The notes: generated by a model not told the origin, from the letters alone. DNA of 20,787 nt from CAVPRW01 sp046727435 [NCBI: bacterium] (GCA_046727435.1 JBKPCR010000057.1:1-20787), one strand, 5' to 3'. Positions 1 through 8,271 are shown, numbered from the stretch's first letter. Numbers and translations are program-made.

Positions 1-1116
1 GGGCTGAGTGATGTGCTGCGGGCGATCGTGACGCAGGTGGCACAAATTCTGGGGGCAAAAGTGGTCGTCCTGTTGCCAGAGGCAGACCAGCTCGTTCTGA
101 AGGCTGGACACCCCGCCGACATTCAGCTCACTGCGGCCGAATGCGCCGCAGCAACGTGGGCCTGGCAACATAACCAGACGGCCGGTCGGGGTGCCGACAC
201 GCTGCCCGGCGATGAGTGGTTTTACCTGCCGCTCGGCACAGCCCAGGGCACGGTGGGGGTCCTCGGCCTGCAATTCGAGCCGCCGGACGTGGTCATTTCT
301 CCCGATCAGCGGCGGCTCCTGGATGCTCTGGCAGGGCAGGCTGCGGTGGCAATCGAGCGCACGCGGTTGGTCCGGGAGATGATGCGAGCCCGGTTGCTCA
401 CCGAGACCGAGCGTCTCCGCGATGCGTTGCTGTCGACGATCTCGCATGATCTACGCACCCCCCTGGTGTCCATCATCGGCGCGGTGAGCAGCCTGTTGAC
501 GTATGGGGCAACCTATGATGAAGGCGCACGCCAGGAGCTACTCCTGACCATTCAAGAGGAGGCCGAACGACTGAACCGCTTCGTCGGCAATCTCCTTGAT
601 ATGATGCGTCTGGAGTCTGGTGCTATCGAGCTCAAACGCGAATGGGTTGAGATCGGCGACGTGATTGGTACCGCTCTGTCTCAGCTCTCCCGAGCACTCG
701 GCCAGCATCAGCTCGTCGTCGAGGTCGATCCGGATCTGCCTATGCTTCGCCTCGACTTTGTGCTTGTCGAGCATGTCCTGGTCAATTTGTTGGAGAATGC
801 CGCCAAATACTCCCCGCCGCAGACTACGATTCGCGTCAGGGCGCGGCGCGAGGGGCAATCGATTGCCTTTGAGGTCGCTGATGAGGGTATAGGCATCCCT
901 GCAGGCGAGCGCGAGCGTATTTTCGACAAGTTTTACCGCGTCCAGCGGGGTGATCGACAGGGGGCTGGTACCGGGTTAGGGCTATCGATTTGCCGGGGCA
1001 TCGTCGAAGCCCATGGTGGGCAAATCACGGCCACGAGCCCAGCGCATGGCCAAGGCTCTGTCTTCACGGTGACGTTCCCACTCGAGAAAGAATTGCCAAC
1101 CATGGTGGAACGATAG
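1..1116 (+). CDS. kdpD: KdpD sensor histidine kinase, C-terminal part (5' end outside window)
   Basis: This is the cytoplasmic kinase half of the potassium/turgor sensor KdpD, which phosphorylates KdpE to control the Kdp potassium pump. The frame is open from base 1, giving 371 visible residues of a protein usually near 900 aa; the N-terminal KdpD/Usp domains and membrane segments lie outside the window. Visible in order are a GAF domain (about residues 1-118), a HisKA helix with the phospho-accepting His in SHDLRTP (H149), and a HATPase_c domain with N-box ENAAKYSPP, G1 box DEGIGIP and G2 box GTGLGLSIC. It ends in TAG 7 nt before the GTG of the KdpE gene, so the pair is almost certainly co-transcribed. 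Family assignment rests on the GAF-HisKA-HATPase order and the KdpE partner. Confidence 0.92.
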   Translation, partial: GLSDVLRAIVTQVAQILGAKVVVLLPEADQLVLKAGHPADIQLTAAECAAATWAWQHNQTAGRGADTLPGDEWFYLPLGTAQGTVGVLGLQFEPPDVVISPDQRRLLDALAGQAAVAIERTRLVREMMRARLLTETERLRDALLSTISHDLRTPLVSIIGAVSSLLTYGATYDEGARQELLLTIQEEAERLNRFVGNLLDMMRLESGAIELKREWVEIGDVIGTALSQLSRALGQHQLVVEVDPDLPMLRLDFVLVEHVLVNLLENAAKYSPPQTTIRVRARREGQSIAFEVADEGIGIPAGERERIFDKFYRVQRGDRQGAGTGLGLSICRGIVEAHGGQITATSPAHGQGSVFTVTFPLEKELPTMVER

Positions 1117-1123
1117 GTGCCGC

Positions 1124-1825
1124 GTGACCACATCCTCCATCCGTGTCTTGGTTATCGATGATGAACCGCAAATTCGACGCTTCCTTAGGACTAGCCTGAG
1201 CGCTCACGACTATCGCGTCATCGAAGCCACCTGCGGTCGGGAAGCCCTCACCCTGACGGCCACCGAGCGGCCAGAGTTGGTGCTGCTCGATCTGGGGCTG
1301 CCTGACATCGACGGTTTGGAGGTCATCCATCGGCTGCGCGAGTGGTCCACGGTGCCGATCATCGTCGTCTCCGTGCGCGGCCAAGAGACGGAGAAGATCG
1401 AAGCCCTGGACCACGGGGCCGATGACTATGTTACCAAGCCGTTTGGCATGGGGGAATTGCTCGCCCGCATGCGTGCAGCGCTGCGCCATCGCCTGCAGGC
1501 AGAGCTTGACGAGCCGGTGTTCCATGCGGCAGGGCTTACCGTCGATCTGGGTAAGCGCGTCGTGACTGTCGATAGTCACGAGGTGAAACTCACACCAAAG
1601 GAGTACGATCTGCTCCGCATCCTGGTGACGCACGCCGGCAAGGTCATCACCCATCAACATCTGTTGCGCGAGGTATGGGGGCCAGGCTCGATGCACGAAA
1701 CGCACTACCTGCGGGTGTACATCGGGCAACTCCGCCAGAAGCTCGAACCTGATCCGGCACAGCCCCGTTACATCCTCACCGAGCCAGGAGTGGGCTATCG
1801 TCTGCGGATGGAGGACGAGGGGTAA
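1124..1825 (+). CDS. kdpE: KdpE, OmpR-family response regulator
   Basis: This is the DNA-binding partner of KdpD and, when phosphorylated, activates kdpFABC. The 233-aa protein has an intact receiver: acidic pocket D12/D13 (VIDDEP), phospho-acceptor D56 (LLDLGLPDIDG) and conserved K105 (DYVTKPFG). A winged-helix effector domain follows (about residues 130-230), with motifs typical of the OmpR/PhoB class such as LTPKEYDLLRIL and HYLRVYIGQLRQKLE. GTG at 1124 is chosen because it begins just after the kdpD stop and puts the first beta strand (IRVLVIDDE) at the usual distance. No kdpFABC genes are visible; they would be expected upstream of kdpD or elsewhere. Confidence 0.93.
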   Translation: MTTSSIRVLVIDDEPQIRRFLRTSLSAHDYRVIEATCGREALTLTATERPELVLLDLGLPDIDGLEVIHRLREWSTVPIIVVSVRGQETEKIEALDHGADDYVTKPFGMGELLARMRAALRHRLQAELDEPVFHAAGLTVDLGKRVVTVDSHEVKLTPKEYDLLRILVTHAGKVITHQHLLREVWGPGSMHETHYLRVYIGQLRQKLEPDPAQPRYILTEPGVGYRLRMEDEG

Positions 1826-1830
1826 CTGTG

Positions 1831-1864
1831 ATGTCCCGCCAGGCTAAGTGATTCACCGGGACAT
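1831..1864. terminator. Hairpin between converging kdpE and kinase genes
   Basis: ATGTCCCG (1831-1838) and CGGGACAT (1857-1864) form a perfect 8-bp stem with an 18-nt loop, 6 nt after the kdpE stop. It sits in the 96-bp gap between two convergent genes, where a bidirectional terminator is expected. There is no T tract and the loop is long, so termination is a guess from position. Confidence 0.4.
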
Positions 1865-1921
1865 AGGCGTAGGCACTACCCTCAGGGGCGCGTGGAGCGG
1901 TGGCTTAGTGTGACTGACATG

Positions 1922-4225
1922 CTACAGAGGTTCACCAAAGGAGAGGGTGACGGCCGTACCCTCACGCGACTCAAACGTGAGCGTCCCGTGCAATTGTGCC
2001 GCGAGCAAGTGGACGAGCCGCAAGCCTAAGGAGGCCGTGGTGTGGACATCCAGGCCTGGAGGCAGGCCCGCCCCGTCATCACGTACGGTCAACATGTAGG
2101 GGCCCTGAGGCTGCCGGCGAAGGGTGGCCCTGATGGTGCCGCTTCGGCCTCCAGGAAAAGCATGTCTGACGCAATTCGAGAGCAATTCATGGAGCAACAA
2201 TCCGCAGGGGATAGCGGTTTCGATCGGCAGGTACACCTCCTCAGCGCTGATCTCCAAAGCTAGGTGCCCCTGACCAACCCGTGACGACCGGACCACCCTC
2301 GTCGCCAAGTCCCGGAGGTATTCGGCAAAATTGATCTGGGCCAGAGTCCCGGATCGGTACAATTGTTGGTGAATGAGCGCCATCGTTTGAATGCGTGCTT
2401 GACTCTCCTCGAAGGGCACGCGGAGCTGGGGATCGGCAATCATACGGGCCTGCAGACCGAGGAGGCTGGACACAACCTGCAAGTTGTTTTTGACGCGATG
2501 GTGAATCTCCTTGACCAGCATCTCTTTTTCCCGCAGTGACGCTTTAAGGTAAGCCTCCACCTGCATGCGCTCGGTGATATCGCGGGCAATGGTGGCGGCG
2601 CCAATGATGTGGCCATTGGCATCTTTGATGGGAAAAATCGACAGCGAAACGTCCAGTCGCTGGCCGTCCTTACGCATCCTGACGGTTTCTACATGCTGCA
2701 GGTGCTCGCCGTTGCGCAGGTGGGCCATAATGGCTGGCAGTTCATCAGAGCGCTCCGGGGGCATCAGTAGAGCCATCGGCTGTCCAATGACTGCACTTGC
2801 GCTATAGCCAAACAGCCTCTCCGCCCCTGCGTTCCAGCTCGTGATCACCCCCTCTATGGTCTTGCCGATGATCGCATCATCCGAGGAGGCCACGATCGCC
2901 GCCAGTTGGGCGTGCGCTTCGTCGGCCCGTCGATGCTCGGTCACATCGATGACCATGACCCCAACCCCCAGAAGCCGTCCATCGCGGGTGCGGACAGGAT
3001 AGTAGCTAGCCAACCAGTAGCCCTGCTCCAGCGGGGCGGTCGGTTTCTCAGCACACAACTCTACGTTCACCAGGGGCTCGCCCGTCTGCAGGACCTGGCG
3101 GTGCAAGGGCTCCACGATGGGAGTCAAGGCCGGGAGCACCTCGCGCAAGGTGCGACCCAGGTGGGCCTCCGGGGCCAGCCCGTTGATGGCGGCAAGGGCC
3201 TCGTTAATCCGACGGAAGCGCAGGTCTGGGTCCATGAATGCGAACCCGACCGGTGCGGTGGTCAAGAGCGTATTCAGGAGCGCCAGCGACTCCTCCGCCG
3301 TGGCGCGAGCCTCCTGAGCTTCCTGGTAGAGGTGTGCCTGCTGCGTCTCCGCACGCTCACGCTCGGCCACGGCGGCCGCCAGCACCAAACTTGTCACGGT
3401 CACCACACAGATAAAGACCTGCAGCCACAATAAACTGGCGTGCACCGTGTCACGGGTGAAAGGGCCCATCCCTTCGGCTGTCCCCGCAATGGCCACGAGC
3501 GACACGAGTCCGAGTGTGGTAACCACCCCAGGGGGGCCGAAGCGGAGTGCGGCCCAGCTGAGAACGGGGAAGACAAGGTAGGAAATTTCCAGGCTTGGGG
3601 CAGTCCACAGGCCGCCGAACACGATCAGGCTGACGGCGACGACTGCGAAGAGCAGAGCCCCAGCTTCCAGCAACTGCATGCGTGGCCAGCGGCGGCGCGG
3701 CCAAGTGCTCCAGACGAACACGAGTGGGGCCACGATCAGTGCACCCATGGCATCTCCTAGCCACCACGTCCACCAAGCCTTGCCATACGATGCAACGGGA
3801 ATCAGGCCACCCCACCAACCACTCGTGACCCCGATGGTGGCGCTGACCAACGGGCTCACGCCCGCCGCCAGGATGACGAGTCCAAGGACATCCTGCAACC
3901 GATCCAGGACTGGACGGAACCTGACCACATGACGTAGGAGGAAGGCCCCCAGCAGGGCTTCAAGGGTGTTGCCGACGGCGACCCCGCTGGCGGAGAACAC
4001 AGGAGCGCCAGCCCATATATTAATCAGTAGGGCACCCAGCGCGATGCCGGGCCAGTAGCGCGCGCCGTACAATGTCAGGGCGGCCAGGGCGATGCCGGTA
4101 GGGGGCCACACCACCGTGGCGATGCCGCTTACGGCATCGAGAGACAGGCCCAGCGCGGCCGTGCTGACATAGATGCCCCACAGTAAACCCATGCCTACAA
4201 GGTCAGACCAGGAGTAGGCCCTCAT
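1922..4225 (-). CDS. MASE1 membrane sensor histidine kinase with two PAS domains
   Basis: A 767-aa membrane-bound sensor kinase. Residues 1 to about 290 form a MASE1-type membrane domain with many hydrophobic segments (for example MGLLWGIYVSTAALGL and WPPTGIALAALTLYGA). A short coiled linker leads to PAS 1 (about 312-430, LLTTAPVGFAFMDPDLRFR) and PAS 2 (about 440-560, SSDDAIIGKTIEGVITSWN), whose GAATIARDITER end is typical of PAS/PAC. The kinase core is of the HisKA_2 type, with IHHRVKNNLQVVSSLL near residue 571, followed by a HATPase_c domain with N-box HELLSNCVRHA and G-box DDGAGLPPG. ATG at 4225 directly precedes the first membrane segment. No cognate receiver is adjacent: the nearest regulator, at 4943, is divergent and has a degenerate receiver. 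The signal sensed is unknown. Confidence 0.9.
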   Translation of the reverse strand: MRAYSWSDLVGMGLLWGIYVSTAALGLSLDAVSGIATVVWPPTGIALAALTLYGARYWPGIALGALLINIWAGAPVFSASGVAVGNTLEALLGAFLLRHVVRFRPVLDRLQDVLGLVILAAGVSPLVSATIGVTSGWWGGLIPVASYGKAWWTWWLGDAMGALIVAPLVFVWSTWPRRRWPRMQLLEAGALLFAVVAVSLIVFGGLWTAPSLEISYLVFPVLSWAALRFGPPGVVTTLGLVSLVAIAGTAEGMGPFTRDTVHASLLWLQVFICVVTVTSLVLAAAVAERERAETQQAHLYQEAQEARATAEESLALLNTLLTTAPVGFAFMDPDLRFRRINEALAAINGLAPEAHLGRTLREVLPALTPIVEPLHRQVLQTGEPLVNVELCAEKPTAPLEQGYWLASYYPVRTRDGRLLGVGVMVIDVTEHRRADEAHAQLAAIVASSDDAIIGKTIEGVITSWNAGAERLFGYSASAVIGQPMALLMPPERSDELPAIMAHLRNGEHLQHVETVRMRKDGQRLDVSLSIFPIKDANGHIIGAATIARDITERMQVEAYLKASLREKEMLVKEIHHRVKNNLQVVSSLLGLQARMIADPQLRVPFEESQARIQTMALIHQQLYRSGTLAQINFAEYLRDLATRVVRSSRVGQGHLALEISAEEVYLPIETAIPCGLLLHELLSNCVRHAFPGGRSGTIRATLRRQPQGPYMLTVRDDGAGLPPGLDVHTTASLGLRLVHLLAAQLHGTLTFESREGTAVTLSFGEPL

Positions 4226-4681
4226 GGCGTTCCTCCGCAGGTGGAGAGCATCATCTCCCCATCGACCCTCCCTCGTGGTTCACTCCATGGCGAAGGTCGA
4301 TGGTCGCACCGCGAAATTGCCGAAGCGAGTGTAGCATAGCGTTGACTGTAGTGGGGCAAAAAACGTCAGAAACGATAGGAATCTACCATGACTCTTGACA
4401 CCTACAGGTGATGTATCGAGAACATCCGGGCATTTGCTCGTGTCTGTTCCACTACCACTCACGACCTAAGATACACGTGCAGTCTGAATCTTTACTGCCG
4501 TCTAGTCAGAGGCCCCGGGCCAAGGAGACTGGTTCCCTAGTGGCGATACAACCTCATACACCCTTGGGCAAAATTAACCAGTCGGTGTTCACCGCTGAGC
4601 AGCATCTCAACCAGCTAAAAATTTTTGCAGAAACGGGCCTGGCCGATCACCGAAGCCTCGCCGCTGCGTAATCCCGCGCAT

Positions 4682-4700
4682 ACCAGTGGCATGCCCTGGT
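4682..4700. promoter_or_regulatory. Dyad upstream of the sigma-54 promoter (possible enhancer site)
   Basis: The 19 bases hold arms ACCAG and CTGGT around the self-complementary core GGCATGCC, with one unpaired T. The centre is about 76 bp upstream of the centre of the -24/-12 promoter at 4758-4774, where an NtrC-type activator commonly binds. Assignment as an enhancer-like site is inferred from symmetry and spacing only. The rest of 4226-4942 shows no convincing gene. Confidence 0.35.
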
Positions 4701-4757
4701 GATGGGTGTCTTGGGGTTTCAACCCTCTGTCATGCTGCTGAGCCGATAGATCCCATG

Positions 4758-4774
4758 CTGGCATTATTCTTGCC
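4758..4774 (+). promoter_or_regulatory. Sigma-54 (-24/-12) promoter for the NtrC-like regulator
   Basis: CTGGCATTATTCTTGCC matches the sigma-54 consensus (TGGCACG, four bases, TTGCW), with the invariant GG (4760-4761) and GC (4772-4773) separated by exactly 10 bases. It points towards the activator gene at 4943, leaving a leader of roughly 155 nt. This suggests the activator is itself made from a sigma-54 promoter, possibly under its own control. Confidence 0.65.
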
Positions 4775-4942
4775 CCCAGGGCAAGGTGGGCCGGTCGGGA
4801 TTGTAGCCCCCTCAAGACCAGAAGATCATTGGTCCCTGTACCCTCAATGCCAAAGCACCTCAGCTGCGCATCAGCGGCTTGACGCCATTCATAGCGCGAC
4901 ACTGCTTGCGGAATCGCCTGTAGTAACGCGGGAGAGATGCTC

Positions 4943-6322
4943 ATGACGAAGCTGGCCATCTTGATTGTCGAGCCCAAGGCCTCGGTGCGTCAGCGTTTGA
5001 AGACGTTGTTACTGCCGTATGGATCCGTGGTCGAGGCCCTAGAACCGACCGACACCATCGGTATCATCCATCGTCAATCCCCTGATCTTATCCTCGTGAA
5101 TGCCGCCTTGCAAGGCGCTCACGACGGCCTCGCACTGGCGCAACAGATCAGGAAGCAGCACAACACGATGCCGCTCATTCTGCTCACCGCCAACGGCTCG
5201 GAAGAGTTGGCCGTGGCAGCACTCAGGGCCGGGGTCAACGATTATGTCAAGCTGCCAGTGGCGCCAGAGGAGCTACTCTCGCGTGTCCGGATCCAGCTCT
5301 CCAGCTTGCGTCGGCCGTCAGCCTCAGTGCCCGGTGAAACGACCGCCGAAGGCCGCCCCCACGGCGTATACTTGGTGGGTAACAGCCTATCGATGCAGCA
5401 GATTAAGGCTTACATCGAAAAAGTCGGCGCCACAGATAGTAACGTCCTCATCACTGGCGAGACCGGCACCGGCAAGGAGCTCGTAGCTGAGCTCATCCAG
5501 CAAACCAGCCCACGTCGACCGCAACCATTTGTGTGCATCAACTGTGCGGCGATCCCGGATACATTGCTGGAGAGCGAACTGTTTGGCTACGAAAAGGGAG
5601 CCTTCACGGGGGCCAACACGGCGAGTGAAGGTAAGTTGAAGCTCGCGGATGGGGGAGTGATCTTCTTCGACGAGATCGGTGATATGAGCCCCTACGCCCA
5701 GGCTAAGATCTTGCGCGCTATCGAGAGTCGAGAGGTGTATCGGTTAGGGGGGAAACGCCGCATTCCCCTCAACGTCCGAGTGCTCGCCGCGACCAACCAT
5801 GACCTGGAGCAATCGGTGGCCCGGGGGCAGTTCAGGAAGGACCTCTACTTTCGGCTCAATGTTGCTCGCATTCACCTCCCACCGTTACGGGAGCGGAAAG
5901 AAGATATCGTGCCGTTATGTCAATACTACCTGCCCACTTTGAATCAGCACTTCGGACGGCAAGTGGAAGGGTTCACCGATGAGGCGCTGGCTGGCTTGAT
6001 CCGCTACGATTGGCCGGGCAATGTGCGTGAGTTGAAAAACCTGCTTGAGGCCACGTTTGTCAATGAACCGGCACAACGGATTTCCCTGGCAGACCTGCCC
6101 GACCCATTCCGGCGGCAATGCGCTGCCACCGATCGCACTGTATTGTATGAGCGCCAGCGTTTGCTCTCCGCCCTTTTCTCCACCAACTGGAATGTGAGCA
6201 AGGCTGCACAACAACTCCACTGGTCCCGCATGACGCTCTACCGCAAGCTTGAGAAATACCACATCGTCAAAGGGGGAACGCATCAAGATGCCAGGTCCAG
6301 AGGATCTCAAGATCTCTTGTAA
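4943..6322 (+). CDS. NtrC-like sigma-54 activator with a degenerate receiver domain
   Basis: A 459-aa bacterial enhancer-binding protein that would drive open-complex formation by sigma-54 RNA polymerase. Residues 1-120 have a receiver fold, but the key residues are gone: the usual acidic pair reads E10-P11, the phospho-acceptor Asp is N53 (LILVNAALQG), and the conserved Lys is L104 (DYVKLPV). The AAA+ domain (about 140-370) is intact, with Walker A GETGTGKE, the sigma-54 contact loop GAFTGA, Walker B VIFFDEIGD and arginine-finger region FRKDLYFRLN. A Fis-type helix-turn-helix ends the protein (NVSKAAQQLHWSRMTLYRKLEKY). ATG 4943 is preferred over ATG 4937 because GGAGAG at 4931-4936 lies 6 nt before it but would abut the earlier codon. 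Activity is probably set by something other than phosphorylation. The target is unknown. Confidence 0.9.
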   Translation: MTKLAILIVEPKASVRQRLKTLLLPYGSVVEALEPTDTIGIIHRQSPDLILVNAALQGAHDGLALAQQIRKQHNTMPLILLTANGSEELAVAALRAGVNDYVKLPVAPEELLSRVRIQLSSLRRPSASVPGETTAEGRPHGVYLVGNSLSMQQIKAYIEKVGATDSNVLITGETGTGKELVAELIQQTSPRRPQPFVCINCAAIPDTLLESELFGYEKGAFTGANTASEGKLKLADGGVIFFDEIGDMSPYAQAKILRAIESREVYRLGGKRRIPLNVRVLAATNHDLEQSVARGQFRKDLYFRLNVARIHLPPLRERKEDIVPLCQYYLPTLNQHFGRQVEGFTDEALAGLIRYDWPGNVRELKNLLEATFVNEPAQRISLADLPDPFRRQCAATDRTVLYERQRLLSALFSTNWNVSKAAQQLHWSRMTLYRKLEKYHIVKGGTHQDARSRGSQDLL

Positions 6323-6347
6323 CATCTGAGCCTGTAACATCTGAGCC
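6318..6347 (+). repeat. 15-bp perfect tandem duplication over the regulator stop codon
   Basis: TGTAACATCTGAGCC occurs twice head to tail (6318-6332 and 6333-6347). The first copy contains the TAA stop of the sigma-54 activator. Each copy carries one TGTAACA element of the larger TGTNACA array. Confidence 0.9.
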
Positions 6348-6531
6348 GCTGGTGTGACAATGTGTGTGACAGTGCGATGTGACAGCGCCGTACGGTCCTA
6401 GAGCTCTTGCCTCTGCAGAGCCAAGCTCTCGCGATGGTGAATGATCTTGGCTGTTGGCGGTTCCATCTACCCAGGCAACTCTGTCGCTCCTCAGCCTAAC
6501 GCGATCGAACGGGTGTTACAGCACTGTGACA
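6318..6531. promoter_or_regulatory. Array of seven TGTNACA palindromic 7-mers
   Basis: TGTNACA, itself a palindrome, starts at 6318, 6333, 6353, 6365, 6378, 6514 and 6525 (TGTAACA twice, TGTGACA four times, TGTTACA once). Several neighbours are 11-13 bp apart, near one helical turn, so a protein could bind them on one face. The array lies between the activator gene and the DUF3467 gene and could be an operator or enhancer cluster. No sigma-54 promoter with the invariant GG and GC was found between it and 6736. The function is inferred; the motif count is directly visible. Apart from the array, the 413-bp gap 6323-6735 shows no gene. Confidence 0.5.
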
Positions 6532-6735
6532 ATTGCCTTTTGCACACCTTGATGATGCCCTCGCCATTTTAGGCAAAACACTTGTCCTGGCAAGTCTTTA
6601 CAGGGGTCAGTATGAAATCGACTGAGGTTGGCATCGACTTTGCGCATGTCTCCAACGACAGCCTGTCTTGCGATCATGCCCCTTAACCTTCCTCGCATGG
6701 ATTTGGGACGGTACGTAGTGCTCATGGAGGTCCTG

Positions 6736-6999
6736 ATGAATCACCACAACGAGCCTCCGCAGGAAGCCAGCGAAGTCGAAGGGCGATATGCCAACTATTT
6801 TAAAATTGGGCACAACGCCTTCGAGTTCTTGCTCGATTTCGGCCAATTCTATGCTGAGAGCCAGAGGGCGCAGTTTCACACCCGGATCATCACCAATCCC
6901 ATCTATGCCAAGTCCTTCTTAGGAATCCTCCGGCAGTCGCTTGAACGGTATGAGCAAACCTTCGGCGCCATCCCCAGGGAGGAGGCAGAGGGGGCCTAA
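6736..6999 (+). CDS. DUF3467 family small protein
   Basis: An 87-aa protein. The core GRYANYFKIGHNAFEFLLD followed by FHTRIITNPIYAKSFL and LRQSLERYEQTFG is the pattern I associate with DUF3467, a short family of unknown function. ATG at 6736 is chosen because GGAGG (6726-6730) lies 5 nt upstream; the longer reading from 6628 adds residues unlike the family and lacks a ribosome site. No signal peptide or membrane segment is seen. It is followed 100 bp later by a contractile-tail sheath fragment, so it may have belonged to the same lost cluster, but that link is a guess. Confidence 0.8.
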   Translation: MNHHNEPPQEASEVEGRYANYFKIGHNAFEFLLDFGQFYAESQRAQFHTRIITNPIYAKSFLGILRQSLERYEQTFGAIPREEAEGA

Positions 7000-7099
7000 C
7001 GCCCAGAGTGTCGGGGGAGCGCAGGGATCGACAGCGCCAACGTTGACCGTCGACATCTCCGACAGCATCACCATGGTAATCTGAGAATGAGGAATTCCA

Positions 7100-7213
7100 A
7101 TGCCAGTTACCCCTACGTATCCAGGTGTCTCTATTGAAGAAGTGCCCAGCGGGGTACGCACCATTACCGGTGTCGGAACCTCTATCACCGCCTTCATCGG
7201 GCGTACCTTCTGA
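7100..7213 (+). pseudogene. Contractile tail sheath protein, N-terminal fragment (37 codons)
   Basis: The ORF begins with an acceptable ribosome site (GAGGA about 7 nt upstream) and encodes MPVTPTYPGVSIEEVPSG followed by VRTITGVGTSITAFIGRTF, then TGA. The PTYPGVxIEEVPSGVRTITGVxTSITAFIGR pattern is the characteristic N-terminus of phage and phage-tail-like (eCIS) sheath proteins, normally 400-700 aa. Everything after the first ~37 residues is missing and is replaced by a very GC-rich stretch. This is a broken remnant of a contractile injection or tail system; no other tail gene is visible in the window. Confidence 0.75.
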
Positions 7214-7450
7214 CAACAAGGGGCGCCCCGGGGGGGGTGGCGGGTCGGACCTCGTCTGCGGGTGCGGGCGCGCCTCCCAGGTGGGGGACTGCCACCCCCA
7301 GGCGTGCGCCCCAGGCCTCCACCCGACGACCGGGCGCATCCCCCCGGCCCGCAGGGTGTGACGTCCCCCGGGCCGTCAGCCATGAAGCCCCGGCGTCGCT
7401 TGGGAGGGGCGCCTCCCGAACCCGCGGCCGTGGAGCCGTGGCGTGGGAGG
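7214..7450. other. Extremely GC-rich block of unknown origin
   Basis: About 240 bp with long C and G runs and visibly far higher GC than both neighbours. It separates the sheath fragment from the Ig-like repeats and fits neither. Several short hairpins can form, for example GGGAGG-GGCG-CCTCCC and GGTGG-GGGACTG-CCACC. Open frames cross it, but their translations are proline/arginine/glycine-rich and look like nothing I recognise. It may be inserted foreign DNA, a structured RNA or an assembly join. Confidence 0.55.
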
Positions 7451-8126
7451 CTAGCGTCAACGGTATCCAGGGGGCAATACGACGCTCGGGACGATCAGTG
7501 CGGATGGCCTCTACCAAGCGCCGGGGGCAGTACCAACGCCCCCAGCCGTGACCGTGACGGCGACCAGCATGGCTGATGCCACCAAGAGTACTACGGCAAC
7601 CATCACCGTGCGACCCCAGGTCTCAGTGACTATTGATCCACCGAGTGCCACGGTGACCTCAGGAACGCCGCGGCAATTTGCTGCTTTTATCAGTGGGACT
7701 TCCAATACGGCGGTAACCTGGAGCGTGACCGGCCCAGGCAGCCTCAGCCAAACCGGCCTGTATCAAGCCCCAGCGACGCTGCAAACCCCGGCGACCGTAA
7801 CGGTGCGGGCTACAAGCCAGGCCGATACGACCAAGAGCGCTACGGCGATCGTCACGATACCCGCGGTGGGGGTGGGGGTGTCCCCAATATCTCGTGACCT
7901 CTTTGTCGGGGACTCGCGGTTAGTACGGTTCACCGCCACAGTGACGAACGCCACGAACACCGAGGTGACCTGGAGCGCCCCGGATCGTGGCAGTGTCACC
8001 CCTCAGGGGAACTATACTGCCCCGCAGCTGGCGGGAACCTACCGGCTCATTGCAACCAGTGTGGCGGATACGACGAAGAGTAGACAAGCAACGGTCAGTG
8101 TGGACACTGAACCGCCACAGCGGTAG
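7451..8126 (+). pseudogene. Ig-like (BIG-type) repeat protein, 5'-truncated and frameshifted
   Basis: Three tandem bacterial Ig-like repeats are readable, each ending in a pattern like TVTATSMADATKST or TVRATSQADTTKSAT; repeat two reads VSVTIDPPSATVTSGTPRQF and later WSVTGPGSLSQTGLYQAPA. Such repeats build extracellular or surface stalks. The first repeat is split: VNGIQG (7459 onward) is in one frame, while GGNTTLGTISADGLYQAP continues in another. Adding one base to the G run near 7469-7473 would restore the frame. There is no start codon, signal peptide or anchoring region, and the 5' side runs into the GC-rich block. From 7548 the frame is open to TAG at 8126. Either a dead fragment or an assembly-damaged gene. 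Confidence 0.7.
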
Positions 8127-8271
8127 CATCTGGTCCGAGTCCCAGCAGAGCCACCCCTGGCGGCGTATCCGGCGGAGAGGCCAGGTCTCTGAGGAGAGTC
8201 CACCTGGTGGGGAGCAACGGGCGTTTATCCGGCCTGAAGAACGTTCAGAAGAAGGTTAACCTCACGACACC

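Noticed and set aside
4280-4671. Short ORFs on both strands in the gap before the sigma-54 activator
   Set aside because: No ribosome site, no recognisable sequence, and they overlap each other.
6571-6604. Possible sigma-54 promoters AGGCAAAACACTTGTC and TGGCAAGTCTTTACAG before the DUF3467 gene
   Set aside because: Both lack the invariant GC of the -12 element (GT and CA instead).
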